Notes: generated from the sequence alone by a model not told the origin. A stretch of DNA of 49,021 bases from Bacteroidales bacterium UBA4772 (GCA_002403305.1 DHHM01000008.1:105946-154966); one strand, 5' to 3'. Shown: positions 8,604-17,981, numbered from the stretch's first letter. Translations and numbers: made by a program.

Positions 8604-11072
8604 TTATAGTTTTTTAAATGTGTAACCTTTTCCCTGGTAATATTCAATAAGCTCTTCCAGCTTATGGTAAAACTTGTCACCCCGTGCCGGATCCGTTCCC
8701 GGGTGGATCAACAGCAGCGCCCCGTTGAGTCCCTGCGGTGAGCTCTCCTCAAACCTGGCAAGCCTCTCAAGCAGAAACCCGGATGACCTGTAGTTCGCCA
8801 TCTCAGGTGTGGTGTAATCAGCGTTGGTGCCGGTGCCAGGGGTGAAGTTCACCAGCGTGAGTCCCAACTCCTCACTCCACCGGCTGATAGCACTGTTATA
8901 CCATTCGTACGGCGCCAGGAACCAGCGGGGTTTCTCCCTGACTCCTGCCTGTCCCAGCTCAATTATATTCTTTCTCATATCCTGATTGAACTGATCCCTG
9001 GTGACCAGCAGGGTATCGCGGTCCTCCCACGGCACATAGAGCAGATGGCCGTCCGAGTGAGGACCGAGATAATGGCCGCCGGAAACCAGTCGTTTTGCGA
9101 CAGGCGCAAACTGTTTGTTTCTCAGAAATTTGCCTGTCAGAAAGAAAGAGCCCCTGATCATCTTACGGTCAAGTACATCGAGTATATGTTCAAACCCTTC
9201 ACCATAATCATCTGCCGAGAACAGCAGGTAAATTGCCTTTTCATCGGATCCTTTCCTGATGAGCGCTCCGTGATCATCATATATATCGCCCGAAGCTCCC
9301 TCGCGGCCCTGTCTCCCCTCCTTCTCCAGTGTTGAGAGGTAATAGCTGAGGCTGGCAGTACCGTCTAGCGTAGGCTCGTTGGTGCTATAGTCGCCGATAT
9401 CATCATGATAGACGACAGGTCCGTTCTGGAAGTTGGCATAGGGATCGGGGTTCAGCAGTGTCAGTCCCCTGAGATTCTCATAGATGCCCCTGTACACCGG
9501 CCCGTCAACCAGTCCTCCCGTTGTCGTCTGACCAAGGTAGACGGTGACAGCTGAGTGGGGATAGAGGGGGTAGTCACCGCCGACCGGCAGTCCGCATATC
9601 ATTGATGTTCCCCACGGGTTACACCCGAAGAGCCAGTCGCGCATCGCTGCCTCCATGTGATCGTACCTCGTGTCTCCCGTGGCCTCGCGGAAGAGTCTGC
9701 ACTGTGTCAAAGCTGCGGCCACGTAGTTGTTGGAGCACCACACAAAGGGTATCTTCACCTGGAAGACGTCATTCCGGTCACGGGCATTGATAAGGTCGAG
9801 CCCCTTCCGCATGAAATCAATATATTTTTGGGAATATTTCGTGTCTGACATGGCGAGATGTGCGTGGCCCAGGTTCACGAAGGGATAAAACTGGTAATGG
9901 CGTGCCGTGTCCTTCTCTATCCACGGGGTGAAAGGCTCGAGCGTCCCCCAGTAGTCGGCCTCGGCCAGGAGCTCCTCATCGCCGGTGAGGGACCAGAGCT
10001 CCAATGCTGCCAGTTCCATGTCATCAACATAGTTATCCTCCTCATAGAAGTAGGGAGAGACGTTGCAGGCTGTCTGTGTCGCACCAGGATCGGTACGGGC
10101 AAATTCCATGGCATCGGCAGCCTTTGACGCCATGAGAGAGGCAAACGAGGGATCACTGTCGGCAAACAGGCGTGCCCCCATGGCAAAGACCGATGCAAAC
10201 TTACCTGCCGTGGAGGAGACTCCCTCGGTGCGGTTCTTGAACCTGGCCAGCCCCTGCGGCTTGCCCGTAACGAAGTAAACAGGCCTGTGGGGCCCCAGCC
10301 CGTAGTCGGCCTTGTCGAGGTTCGGCAGCCTGAATCCCTGGTGGTCACGGTCGTCAGCCACCTGGTTATACATCATCCCGCTGTCGGGGTTCATCTTCAG
10401 CAGCCACTCGAGGCCCCATCTTACCTCATCAAGGATATCAGGGATGCCGTTGCCGCCGGGCATGCCGGCAGCATCATGGCTGTCGCCGAAAATCTCCGGG
10501 GATCTCTCCCAGGCGAACATCATCTGGTAAACCGAGTTGGATGTGGTGGCAGTGTATCTCAGGTGATCACTGGCATCATGATACCCTCCCCTGACATCGA
10601 TGACCGTGCCGGTGAGTGTCGGATGATCCACAATGATTCCGTCATGGGCGTGACATGAGTCTGCCAGGAAGGGGTTGTACCCGCAACGCTGCTGCCTGAT
10701 ATAGTTGAGGATGAAGTCAGCCGTCCCGTCATAGACCCTATGACCGATGCGAAATGTCTCCGAGATGGTGTTTCCGTATATGATATAATAGCCTCCCGGT
10801 GTGGTCAGGGCCGAGAAGTCAAGCCTGGCTGCGGCACTCATACCCCACACCGAGCCGTCATATATTGAGGCCTTACCGCTGAACACCCTCTTTCCCGTCA
10901 GGGCATCACAGACCGTGAATGTGGGTTTAGCCCCCGGCTCCTGCGATATGTATACTGCCACCTTCACCGACTGCGGAAGGTACCCCAGCTGGTTGATCCT
11001 AATCCACGAATCTGCCTCTGCGGTAAAAACCGACAGGCAGAACAGCAATGCAAGAGAAGCAACGGTTTTCAT
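8604..11072 (-). CDS. Secreted GH9-like glycosidase fused to polysaccharide deacetylase (NodB-like) domain
   Basis: An 822-residue protein; the ATG at 11072 is preferred because it gives a signal peptide (MKTVASLALLFCL..., cleavage near AEA) and sits 1 base after the SpoIID gene stop (TGA-G-ATG). Order: immunoglobulin-like CelD_N domain (about 20-115; RINQLGYLP), GH9 (alpha/alpha)6 catalytic domain (about 120-590) with GGYHDASDH (162-170, nucleophile/base aspartates) and the late acid region DDIGDYSTNEPTLDG, then a NodB-type deacetylase domain (about 612-822) with FSADDYG (DD at 621-622), HSDGH (672-676) and a late His in IHPGTDP. The usual RxPxG motif reads APYEWYN here. GH9 includes endoglucanases and exo-glucosaminidases; beside peptidoglycan genes a GlcN/GlcNAc polymer is more likely than cellulose (inference). 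Confidence 0.82.
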   Translation of the reverse strand: MKTVASLALLFCLSVFTAEADSWIRINQLGYLPQSVKVAVYISQEPGAKPTFTVCDALTGKRVFSGKASIYDGSVWGMSAAARLDFSALTTPGGYYIIYGNTISETFRIGHRVYDGTADFILNYIRQQRCGYNPFLADSCHAHDGIIVDHPTLTGTVIDVRGGYHDASDHLRYTATTSNSVYQMMFAWERSPEIFGDSHDAAGMPGGNGIPDILDEVRWGLEWLLKMNPDSGMMYNQVADDRDHQGFRLPNLDKADYGLGPHRPVYFVTGKPQGLARFKNRTEGVSSTAGKFASVFAMGARLFADSDPSFASLMASKAADAMEFARTDPGATQTACNVSPYFYEEDNYVDDMELAALELWSLTGDEELLAEADYWGTLEPFTPWIEKDTARHYQFYPFVNLGHAHLAMSDTKYSQKYIDFMRKGLDLINARDRNDVFQVKIPFVWCSNNYVAAALTQCRLFREATGDTRYDHMEAAMRDWLFGCNPWGTSMICGLPVGGDYPLYPHSAVTVYLGQTTTGGLVDGPVYRGIYENLRGLTLLNPDPYANFQNGPVVYHDDIGDYSTNEPTLDGTASLSYYLSTLEKEGRQGREGASGDIYDDHGALIRKGSDEKAIYLLFSADDYGEGFEHILDVLDRKMIRGSFFLTGKFLRNKQFAPVAKRLVSGGHYLGPHSDGHLLYVPWEDRDTLLVTRDQFNQDMRKNIIELGQAGVREKPRWFLAPYEWYNSAISRWSEELGLTLVNFTPGTGTNADYTTPEMANYRSSGFLLERLARFEESSPQGLNGALLLIHPGTDPARGDKFYHKLEELIEYYQGKGYTFKKL

Positions 11073-11073
11073 C

Positions 11074-12417
11074 TCAGTATATCTTTTGAAGCACTGAATG
11101 TACAAAATAGTGAGAGAGAATCTCCCTGTATCCGAAGCCTGAAGCACCCATCACCGCGGCTCCTATCTGGCAGAGTCCGACACCGTGACCCCAGCCGGCA
11201 CCGCGAAGGATAAAGGTTATGCCATCTTCACTCTCTTCCGTCTCAACAAAGAAGGCCGAGCTGTAGAGATGGGATGTTGAGAGTGCCTTTCTTATCTCCA
11301 GTTCCTTGCCTATTATCATACTCTTTTTGTCGCCCGTAATCTTCAGTTTTATGATGCGCCCGGAGGTGCCGCGCGCCAGCGGTTCCATGGCTGTTATCAT
11401 GCCAAAATCGATGCCGGTGCGCTCCCTGACCAGCGCACTCAGCTCCCCCTGTTTATATACCACCTTCCACCGGAAGAAGTCGTTCGTCTCCTGATCGTAG
11501 CTGTTGAGCACCTGTGCGAGCACCGCCCTGTCACTGGTATTGCAATTGGCTTCGGGGTTTCCACTGATCCATCTGACGGCATTCTCCTCCGTGGTGAGAT
11601 CCATGTCGAAGCCTTCCGGTGGCCGGGCAGCATCGGTGACCATCTGCAGGCAGTCGTGGTTCACCGGCTCCCAAACGTTTTCAAACTGTTCGGTGATGCC
11701 GCCGCAGCACTTTGAGTAACGTGCATCGCAAAGGGCATCGCCCGACATTAGTACCTCGCCGGCCGTCTCGCGTACAGCGCTCTCCACCTCCGGCGTTGTT
11801 GCCCTGGTGATGCCCTGGTAACGCTGGCAGTGATCATCAGCGCAGACATCATACTCCTTATGGTCTTCCCTGTCATACCACCGTATGATCTCCCTGTCGG
11901 TGACCTGGTTTGCAGAATGCCTCTCTCCTCCTGCCTCCAGCCGCGCGGTCTTGTCGATCTGCGCCAGCAGCCAGCTCCTTGAGATCACGGCATGGGCCTT
12001 GAGGAGCTCCACCGATGATGTGGCACTCATCTCCGAGGAGATCACGCTGGCAAGATAATCCTCGACAGGTACCAGGTTGACTGCCGTTACCTGTTCGTCG
12101 ATGATCATGAACTTCAGCTTCCCTGAGAAGGTCTGGTCCTCATTGCGCTCCCAGTGAAAGGCTACGCCTATGGTCACGGCATGGAGGGTGAAGCTGCAGC
12201 GCAGATGATCTGCCGGCACCAGGATCAGCTCCCTGCCGGCCTGCAGGGCGGCTCCGTCACCTGTAAGATGCACTCTCCCGTCACTGTATGCTGCGGTCCA
12301 CTGACCCTTTATGGTTCTCTCTCCACCAGACACATGGTACTCTCCGTTGAGAGTGACTGTCAGCGCTTTGCCTGACACAATACCCACGCTTATTTCGGGA
12401 AAACTTCTCTCTTTCAT
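11074..12417 (-). CDS. SpoIID/LytB-domain protein, probable lytic transglycosylase
   Basis: A 447-residue SpoIID-family protein. The family cleaves peptide-free (denuded) glycan strands. The core block EDYLASVISSEMSATSSVELLKAHAVISRSW contains the catalytic Glu in SSEM (around residue 132), followed by Cys/His-rich segments (CADDHCQRYQGI, KCCGGITE) and the C-terminal signature GAGWGHGVGLCQIGA. The start is fixed by a 4-base ATGA overlap with the DUF4922 gene. Odd point: the N-terminus (MKERSFPEISVGIVSG) has no signal peptide or membrane anchor, unlike Bacillus SpoIID. It sits between a HIT-like enzyme and a secreted GH9 protein and two genes from an amidase, the usual functional partner of SpoIID. 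Family call firm, location uncertain. Confidence 0.85.
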   Translation of the reverse strand: MKERSFPEISVGIVSGKALTVTLNGEYHVSGGERTIKGQWTAAYSDGRVHLTGDGAALQAGRELILVPADHLRCSFTLHAVTIGVAFHWERNEDQTFSGKLKFMIIDEQVTAVNLVPVEDYLASVISSEMSATSSVELLKAHAVISRSWLLAQIDKTARLEAGGERHSANQVTDREIIRWYDREDHKEYDVCADDHCQRYQGITRATTPEVESAVRETAGEVLMSGDALCDARYSKCCGGITEQFENVWEPVNHDCLQMVTDAARPPEGFDMDLTTEENAVRWISGNPEANCNTSDRAVLAQVLNSYDQETNDFFRWKVVYKQGELSALVRERTGIDFGMITAMEPLARGTSGRIIKLKITGDKKSMIIGKELEIRKALSTSHLYSSAFFVETEESEDGITFILRGAGWGHGVGLCQIGAAVMGASGFGYREILSHYFVHSVLQKIY

Positions 12418-13352
12418 AATAATCCTTCAGTCAATGATTTTATCTCACTGTCGCTCAGGCATACCTCTTCGAGGATGCTGCTGATGTCGGCGGCGGTGAC
12501 CTTGTTGTAATCTTCTTCCCTGGGGGTAATGAACACCCCTCCCATATCAACCGACGCCGGGCTCAGGAGAATCCTCCCCGGCTCCGCGGCAAAGTAGCAC
12601 GACGGCCTGTGGAGCCTCCGGGGAATGATGTGTATTGTCCATCTCTCACCGGAATGGTAAGCCAGTATATTCAGCATGGGTTCCTGCCGTTCAGGCTGTG
12701 TGGCGGCAAACCTGCTGTAAAACCGGGCAAATGCGTTGTTGAGAGCCCCACTGTCACCACCAGTCAGCGTCAGCATCCCCCTGCCATAGCTGCTCCAGAG
12801 AGATAGCTCAACACCCCCGGCGGAGGCCACAGCAGTGCAGAGGGCAGGATTGCCGGCATCTTTTTCCACCGGCAGAAACCCCCTGTTGCCCGCCTGAAAA
12901 TGGAGGTGGTCGGGAGCTGAGGCTCCGCACTGCGGGCCGTTGTAGAAGATAACATAACCGGGCAGTGCTTCTGCCAGGGAGAGCATAGCCAAAAAGCTGC
13001 CTTCTATTTGCTGCGGCGTGTGTGCCCGGTTTACAATAGTGAGATGACGCCTGAAGATCGGAAAGGGATTGATCAGTATGATGTAATCGTTGCCAAAGGG
13101 CACTCCCCTCTGCTCCGGCGGCCTGTTATCCTCACAGAGGAAGCAGGGCCTCGCTTTGATGGATCCGGCATCGACCTTCGCCGCGGATGAGACGATCCTC
13201 CCGGGATTGAACTGCACGGCGATCTCATAGCCGGGGAAGGGTATCTTACGTACCCTCACGCTGTCGAGCTGACCGTAGTTGTCGCGCGCCAGGGGCCACT
13301 CCCTGAACTGGCTCTCAAAAAGATCATTTACAATATCTGAGTGATCGTGCAT
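12414..13352 (-). CDS. DUF4922 protein with GalT/HIT-type nucleotidyl motif
   Basis: A 312-residue cytoplasmic protein matching what I recall as DUF4922. The sequence shows features of the GalT/HIT superfamily: a CFLC pair (about 70-73), INPFPIFRRHLTIV (about 92-105) and a HLHFQ sequence (HxHxQ) near residue 150, which in galactose-1-P uridylyltransferase and Ap4A phosphorylase forms the catalytic His triad. A second conserved block, NILAYHSGERWTIHIIPRR, lies about 225-245. This suggests a nucleotidyl-transfer or phosphorolysis reaction on a sugar phosphate or dinucleotide; the substrate cannot be read from sequence. Its stop overlaps the SpoIID start, and it begins 81 bases after the glycosyltransferase gene. 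Confidence 0.75.
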   Translation of the reverse strand: MHDHSDIVNDLFESQFREWPLARDNYGQLDSVRVRKIPFPGYEIAVQFNPGRIVSSAAKVDAGSIKARPCFLCEDNRPPEQRGVPFGNDYIILINPFPIFRRHLTIVNRAHTPQQIEGSFLAMLSLAEALPGYVIFYNGPQCGASAPDHLHFQAGNRGFLPVEKDAGNPALCTAVASAGGVELSLWSSYGRGMLTLTGGDSGALNNAFARFYSRFAATQPERQEPMLNILAYHSGERWTIHIIPRRLHRPSCYFAAEPGRILLSPASVDMGGVFITPREEDYNKVTAADISSILEEVCLSDSEIKSLTEGLL

Positions 13353-13433
13353 CTGGTTTTCAGTTTCCCCTGTGAATGCTTCCCGGCTTAAATCTGTCTG
13401 CTCTTGTGTTCTCCCTGCATCTGCTTTTCAGCT

Positions 13434-14906
13434 TTACCTGGTACTGCTGATCATCCGTCTCCTGGCAAGAAGCTCCAGAGTACGTATCCTGTCCTTATAA
13501 AGATTATGTGCATTCATTCTTCCCACATCCAGCAGGGCATCGGAGTTCTCATCCCAGCGGCGGCAGAGGTAGAGAGGTTCATAGATCCGTCCTATCCTAA
13601 AGTGACGGCTTATAACGAGCCCGACGGCATAATCCTCGCCATAGCTGACGTTGGGCACCCGCACGGTTCGAAGCACAGGTGTGTAGAAGGCCCTCGGAGC
13701 CCCGAGACCGTTAATTCTCAATGCATTGTTCCTGCCGTTGTCAGGAGTCCACTCCCTGTGGTCTATCAGCCCCGGAGGGATATCCTTCAGCTCAAAATTG
13801 ACCATCCTGTACGAGCCTACCACCATCGCGCACTGCTGCTCATGAAACGCATCAACGATCCTGGTCACCACCGAGTCGTCTATATAGAGGTCATCACTGT
13901 CAAGCTGTATGGCAAACTTACCGCACCTGTCGCTGAAGAGAGCCTCGTTCCAGCATCCGCCGATACCCAGATCATCCCTTTCCGGAATGATATGCACCAC
14001 CCTGCTGTCTCCTGCAAACGACCTGATAACATCGGTGGTGCCGTCGGTAGAATGGTTGTCAACGATTATCAGGTTGAAGCTGTAGGGCGACTTCTGGCTG
14101 AGCACCGACCCGATGGCATCGCCGATGGTTTTGACCCTGTTCCGTACGGGAATAATAACTGAGGCGTCATAATCAAAGCTCTCATCATCAAATGCTATCT
14201 CCCTGAACTGGGGCCCGAGCCAGGCGCCGACCTCCCTGAGGTGATCGGTACAGGCCCTTTCCATCTCTATCTGAACCTCCCTGTTGCGCGGGTCAACGTA
14301 ATCAAACATCTTCTCCCCCGACCTGCGGGTGTCTGTCTCCACCTCGGTATATAGCATCTCCGGGATGTGAACCACAGGAAATGACTGCGAGACCTTAAGC
14401 CTCAGGTCGTACAACCCGGCAAAGCTGTAATCCTTGTTCATGGCGCTGCATGCCTTCCTGAAGGCGTCAGCACTGTAAAGGATGACCGAACCGAAGTTGA
14501 AGTCGTCGCGAAGGCTGCCCTCCTGGTAATCTATCAGAGGGTACGGTGAGAGCTTATCATTCTTCTTCTCATAGTAGTCTGAGTAGACCATCCCGGCACC
14601 TGTGCCTTCGCAAACCTGTATCAGCCGTTCGAAGGCAAATTTCCCCGGGTCGAGCGGAAAGCCCTTGCTGTATATTAAGACAAAGTCGGTGTCAGTTACT
14701 GCTGCCATTTTCTTCAGCGCGTCAGTGGAGGCAAATCCTGCAGATCGAAGAATCTGAGCCTCAGGTATCCCGGTATCACCAGTATGGTCAGGGGGTACCA
14801 CCGTGAAGATCCTGTTTACAACCCCGGAGCTTCTCAGTGCCCGGACTGTAGAGGCCAGGGAGCCGGAGTCAGACCAGGGCATAAAGAATGTGATGGTTCT
14901 CTCCAT
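13434..14906 (-). CDS. Glycosyltransferase family 2 protein with two GT-A-like domains
   Basis: A 490-residue protein. The C-terminal domain (about 245-470) is a normal GT2: DASVIIPVRNR, IVDNHSTDGT and the metal-binding QLDSDDLY. The N-terminal half (about 1-240) has the same general shape (MERTITFFMPWSDSG..., ADTDFVLIYSKG-like strand) but without a clear DxD, so it is probably an inactive or diverged GT-A domain. No membrane segments, so the protein should be cytoplasmic. It starts 9 bases after the amidase gene stop and precedes the DUF4922 gene. A glycosyltransferase in a catabolic operon is unexpected; the acceptor is unknown. It may build a glycoconjugate from recycled amino sugar, or regulate the pathway. 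Confidence 0.78.
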   Translation of the reverse strand: MERTITFFMPWSDSGSLASTVRALRSSGVVNRIFTVVPPDHTGDTGIPEAQILRSAGFASTDALKKMAAVTDTDFVLIYSKGFPLDPGKFAFERLIQVCEGTGAGMVYSDYYEKKNDKLSPYPLIDYQEGSLRDDFNFGSVILYSADAFRKACSAMNKDYSFAGLYDLRLKVSQSFPVVHIPEMLYTEVETDTRRSGEKMFDYVDPRNREVQIEMERACTDHLREVGAWLGPQFREIAFDDESFDYDASVIIPVRNRVKTIGDAIGSVLSQKSPYSFNLIIVDNHSTDGTTDVIRSFAGDSRVVHIIPERDDLGIGGCWNEALFSDRCGKFAIQLDSDDLYIDDSVVTRIVDAFHEQQCAMVVGSYRMVNFELKDIPPGLIDHREWTPDNGRNNALRINGLGAPRAFYTPVLRTVRVPNVSYGEDYAVGLVISRHFRIGRIYEPLYLCRRWDENSDALLDVGRMNAHNLYKDRIRTLELLARRRMISSTR

Positions 14907-14915
14907 GATGTTGGT

Positions 14916-17900
14916 TTATTTCTTTAAGATGAAATCCAATATCTGTTTCATGAGCCTGTCTCTCTCTTCCCGCAAAGTTACAGTCTCAAACGGGAATCCG
15001 GTTACCACGGTTCTCGCCTCTCCGTTGTGCATGACGGCAGCTGATGTGTTGTTCTCCGAATAGCGCAATGCCGTTAGGGATCGCTTATCAGCCGGCTCAA
15101 TGGCATCGGGGGATTCAGCGGCATAGATACCCGTAGCAGACCCTGTGTTGAATGAATATTTGCCCGAGAGGTCCGGCCCTGCGATGTCAGTGGCGTAGAA
15201 TTCACCCGTTCTTACGGCGTGGCCGGTGCGCGGTTTGAAATGAAGGAGCTGCATCACCTTTGCACTGACGGTACTGTCAGCTGCCATCATAAGGTCAGTG
15301 CCGACGTACGCCCCGGACATGAATATCGGGACCGAGGCCTCAGAGAGTCTCTCCAGGCTCCGGATGAACTCAGGAGTGTAGATCTGAAACTCCTTCTTCT
15401 CCGGATCATAGGCTGAAGGGGTGCTCTTCTCTTCACCGAAGAGGAGGTCAACGGCAGAGTATGGTCTGAGATCGAATTCAGGACTGTTGAATACCTCATC
15501 GCTGACCGAGATGAACGACCTGCCGGCAGCCATTATCGAGCTGCCGTGGATTGTAGTGAAGTCGAAGGTGTTCCCCGGGATGATCTTTCCCTCACCGTCG
15601 GACCACGATGCACCCCATCCCGCATTGTCATCATCGGTCCACGGCGACCTGCGGTTAAAGTCATACTGGTCGCCGGTATTCGAGAAATTGTAATAGTCAG
15701 CCACCCCGCGGTCATCCCACCATGCGACGCCGGCCATACCGTTGCGATCGAACCATGAGGGACCGGAGATGCGGTCAAAGCCGTTGACCACCAGCACGGT
15801 CTCAGTACTGTCCGTCACAAAGCCTGCCGAGAGCGTTTCGGAGGGAAAGCTCTCTCCCCCGTCATTCAGTGCGGTAACCCTGAACCGGTAGAGCATGTTG
15901 TATGAGGGTAGCTCGATATCAAGAGCCGTGCCGGTCACCTCCCTGCCGTTGTCAAAGCCGTTGTCGCCGGCAGCCATGTATACTTTGTAGGAGAGCGGGT
16001 CAGCAGTCGACTCCAGGGGATCAGTTACGGGCGTCCAGCTAAGCCTGACACTCTTGCCACCGAGGGGAGCAAGCTCCATGTGCGAGACCGACAGCGGATG
16101 AACGGTATACTCCGCACCAGAGGCGGTGGCCAGGTAGCGTAGGATACCCTTGTAAACGGCACGGCTCACATGAAAGCGAAAGCGCGGGTCAAACCCATAA
16201 CGCTGGTCGGCAAGGTTCTGGTGTGAGAGCAGCTCCAGCAGCATGGCCGGCACATCGGGCTTGCGTGCCTCGTAGTAGGAACGGTCCCACATGGCACGCC
16301 GGGTCCAGTCGGGATTGAAGAGAACATATATATCCTCCACGATCTGGGTCTGAATGATATCTGTAAGGTCACGGCTGGCAAGCCGGCTGGTGCCGTCGGG
16401 GAATCTGCCGTCGTTGGTTGCCGTTGAGTAGATACCGAGAGTGCCTATGATGGAATCATCCGGTGTGATGCCGGCATCAGTATGAAATGCGAAGGAGAGG
16501 TCAATGGGGATACCCATGCCGCTGCCGCCGGTACTGTCTGGCATGCGGTGCAGGTAGTTGACCCATTCGGCACGCGACATGTAGTCGTCATTGTAATCGT
16601 TTCTCCCATGGTTAACAGTGTAAACGAGGGTGTCAGGCATACCTGCAAACTGAAGCCAGTAGCGGGCAGCTTCAATATACCTCGGCTTACCACTCAGCTT
16701 CCAGCTGTAGCTGACGGCAGAGGTGCGACTCTCGTCACCGGCATGCTGGTCGCCGGCATTGAGGGACCGCTGGTTTGCTATCACCGATGATGAGGGACGG
16801 CGGGCTACGTTGCCCATGCCTCCTCCGAAGCGGACAGCATCAACGGCCACCGGCGAACCGTCGGCCGGGGTGAGGGTGACAGAACCCCTGTCGCGGTCAA
16901 GGCCCTTATCGAAGATGAAGGAGCCAAGCCAGACCCAGGTGCCTCCTCCTATCGACTGATCTGCAATGAACTCGGTCACGCCCCCGGTGTGACTGACCCT
17001 GATGAGCACCTTGCCCGCATTGTCTGTCAGGCGGGGCCACGAGACCATAACGCCGTAAGATCCCTTCTCGGGTATCTCGGGAACAAACAATGCCGAACCG
17101 TCACTGATGGTGACAGAGGTGCCCATGAGGAAGGGGTTGTCACCGCTGAAGAGTGTATCCCTGAGCAAAAACCCCGGACCGGCTTCCGCGGGAGGCTCGG
17201 TTACCTGCAATACAAACTCGGAGTTGCCCGTAGAGCCGCTGTTATCAACGATAACTTCATTTAGCTGGATATCCCTCTCGCGCGGCAGAAATACGTTCGC
17301 GCCGGAGTTCTCAAGCATGGGTACCAGGTAGGGAATGACATAGGCCATGACCGAAAGATCCTCCACACTGCCGAAGAGCTTGGCACGCTGCCATTCCCAG
17401 CGGTCAAGGGTCATGTCAAAATAGTACCCGTGGCTGTGCCACAGGGCAATATACCTGCCGTCAAGGCCTTTGGAAGACTCAGCTGATCCGATCCGTTGTA
17501 CAAGCCGTGGTCTCGACTCCGGCGCGGGTGGTATCCTCCCGGCATCACGGGGAAGCTCATACCTGAAGTAGTTGGGTATGAGCTGCTCAAGGGGCTGCTC
17601 ACCGCACCAGATGCTGATACCGTATCCGGAGAATCTCCTTCTCAGGCTCTCCCTGACAGAGCTCACCAGACGCGCATGCGTCTCTTCCCTCACAGGGTTC
17701 TGGGCTGCTGTCGCCGGCAACCATATGCTGACCTCCTTCTGCTGCTCATCAACAAAGACGGAATCGATCTTCATATCTTCCGGGAAAAGCCATTCGGGGA
17801 GAGGTGTGACCCATTCACTCAACCTTGATTCGGCCACCCGCTGCATCCTGCCGGGCTTCTGCCCCGACAGAGGCTGAAAAACAACGGGCGTAATCAGGAA

Positions 17901-17957
17901 AAAGAGAAGAGAAAAGAGGAGATTGAACCTTCGCATCACTGATATAATTTTGCTCAA
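14916..17957 (-). CDS. Secreted Amidase_3-type protein with inserted golvesin domain and FN3 domain (often annotated xanthan lyase)
   Basis: A 1013-residue exported protein, first gene of the minus operon. Signal peptide about 8-33 (the ATG at 17936, residue 8, is an alternative start). The zinc-amidase fold seems split: WHSHG (173-177) on one side and FHTDAG (491-496) plus PAMLLELLSHQ (Glu 575) on the other, matching the His...His...Glu set of N-acetylmuramoyl-L-alanine amidase 3. Between them (about 240-385) is a golvesin C-terminal-like beta domain, and a fibronectin-III domain follows (about 625-720), then about 290 residues of unassigned C-terminus. It would strip stem peptides from glycan strands, making substrate for SpoIID. 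The xanthan lyase label seen on relatives has no support here. Family architecture is read by eye, so boundaries are rough. Confidence 0.75.
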   Translation of the reverse strand: MSKIISVMRRFNLLFSLLFFLITPVVFQPLSGQKPGRMQRVAESRLSEWVTPLPEWLFPEDMKIDSVFVDEQQKEVSIWLPATAAQNPVREETHARLVSSVRESLRRRFSGYGISIWCGEQPLEQLIPNYFRYELPRDAGRIPPAPESRPRLVQRIGSAESSKGLDGRYIALWHSHGYYFDMTLDRWEWQRAKLFGSVEDLSVMAYVIPYLVPMLENSGANVFLPRERDIQLNEVIVDNSGSTGNSEFVLQVTEPPAEAGPGFLLRDTLFSGDNPFLMGTSVTISDGSALFVPEIPEKGSYGVMVSWPRLTDNAGKVLIRVSHTGGVTEFIADQSIGGGTWVWLGSFIFDKGLDRDRGSVTLTPADGSPVAVDAVRFGGGMGNVARRPSSSVIANQRSLNAGDQHAGDESRTSAVSYSWKLSGKPRYIEAARYWLQFAGMPDTLVYTVNHGRNDYNDDYMSRAEWVNYLHRMPDSTGGSGMGIPIDLSFAFHTDAGITPDDSIIGTLGIYSTATNDGRFPDGTSRLASRDLTDIIQTQIVEDIYVLFNPDWTRRAMWDRSYYEARKPDVPAMLLELLSHQNLADQRYGFDPRFRFHVSRAVYKGILRYLATASGAEYTVHPLSVSHMELAPLGGKSVRLSWTPVTDPLESTADPLSYKVYMAAGDNGFDNGREVTGTALDIELPSYNMLYRFRVTALNDGGESFPSETLSAGFVTDSTETVLVVNGFDRISGPSWFDRNGMAGVAWWDDRGVADYYNFSNTGDQYDFNRRSPWTDDDNAGWGASWSDGEGKIIPGNTFDFTTIHGSSIMAAGRSFISVSDEVFNSPEFDLRPYSAVDLLFGEEKSTPSAYDPEKKEFQIYTPEFIRSLERLSEASVPIFMSGAYVGTDLMMAADSTVSAKVMQLLHFKPRTGHAVRTGEFYATDIAGPDLSGKYSFNTGSATGIYAAESPDAIEPADKRSLTALRYSENNTSAAVMHNGEARTVVTGFPFETVTLREERDRLMKQILDFILKK

Positions 17958-17973
17958 ATTAGTAAATATGATT

Positions 17974-17981
17974 CAAAAGTA
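17974..17981 (-). promoter_or_regulatory. Bacteroidota -7 element for the minus amidase operon
   Basis: Read on the minus strand this is TACTTTTG, an exact TAnnTTTG match, 17 bases before the annotated start at 17957 (38 before the alternative ATG at 17936). The short leader favours the 17936 start if this promoter is used. Confidence 0.5.

Noticed and set aside
14916..17957. Xanthan lyase annotation for the golvesin protein
   Set aside because: No polysaccharide lyase motif is visible, whereas zinc-amidase residues are.
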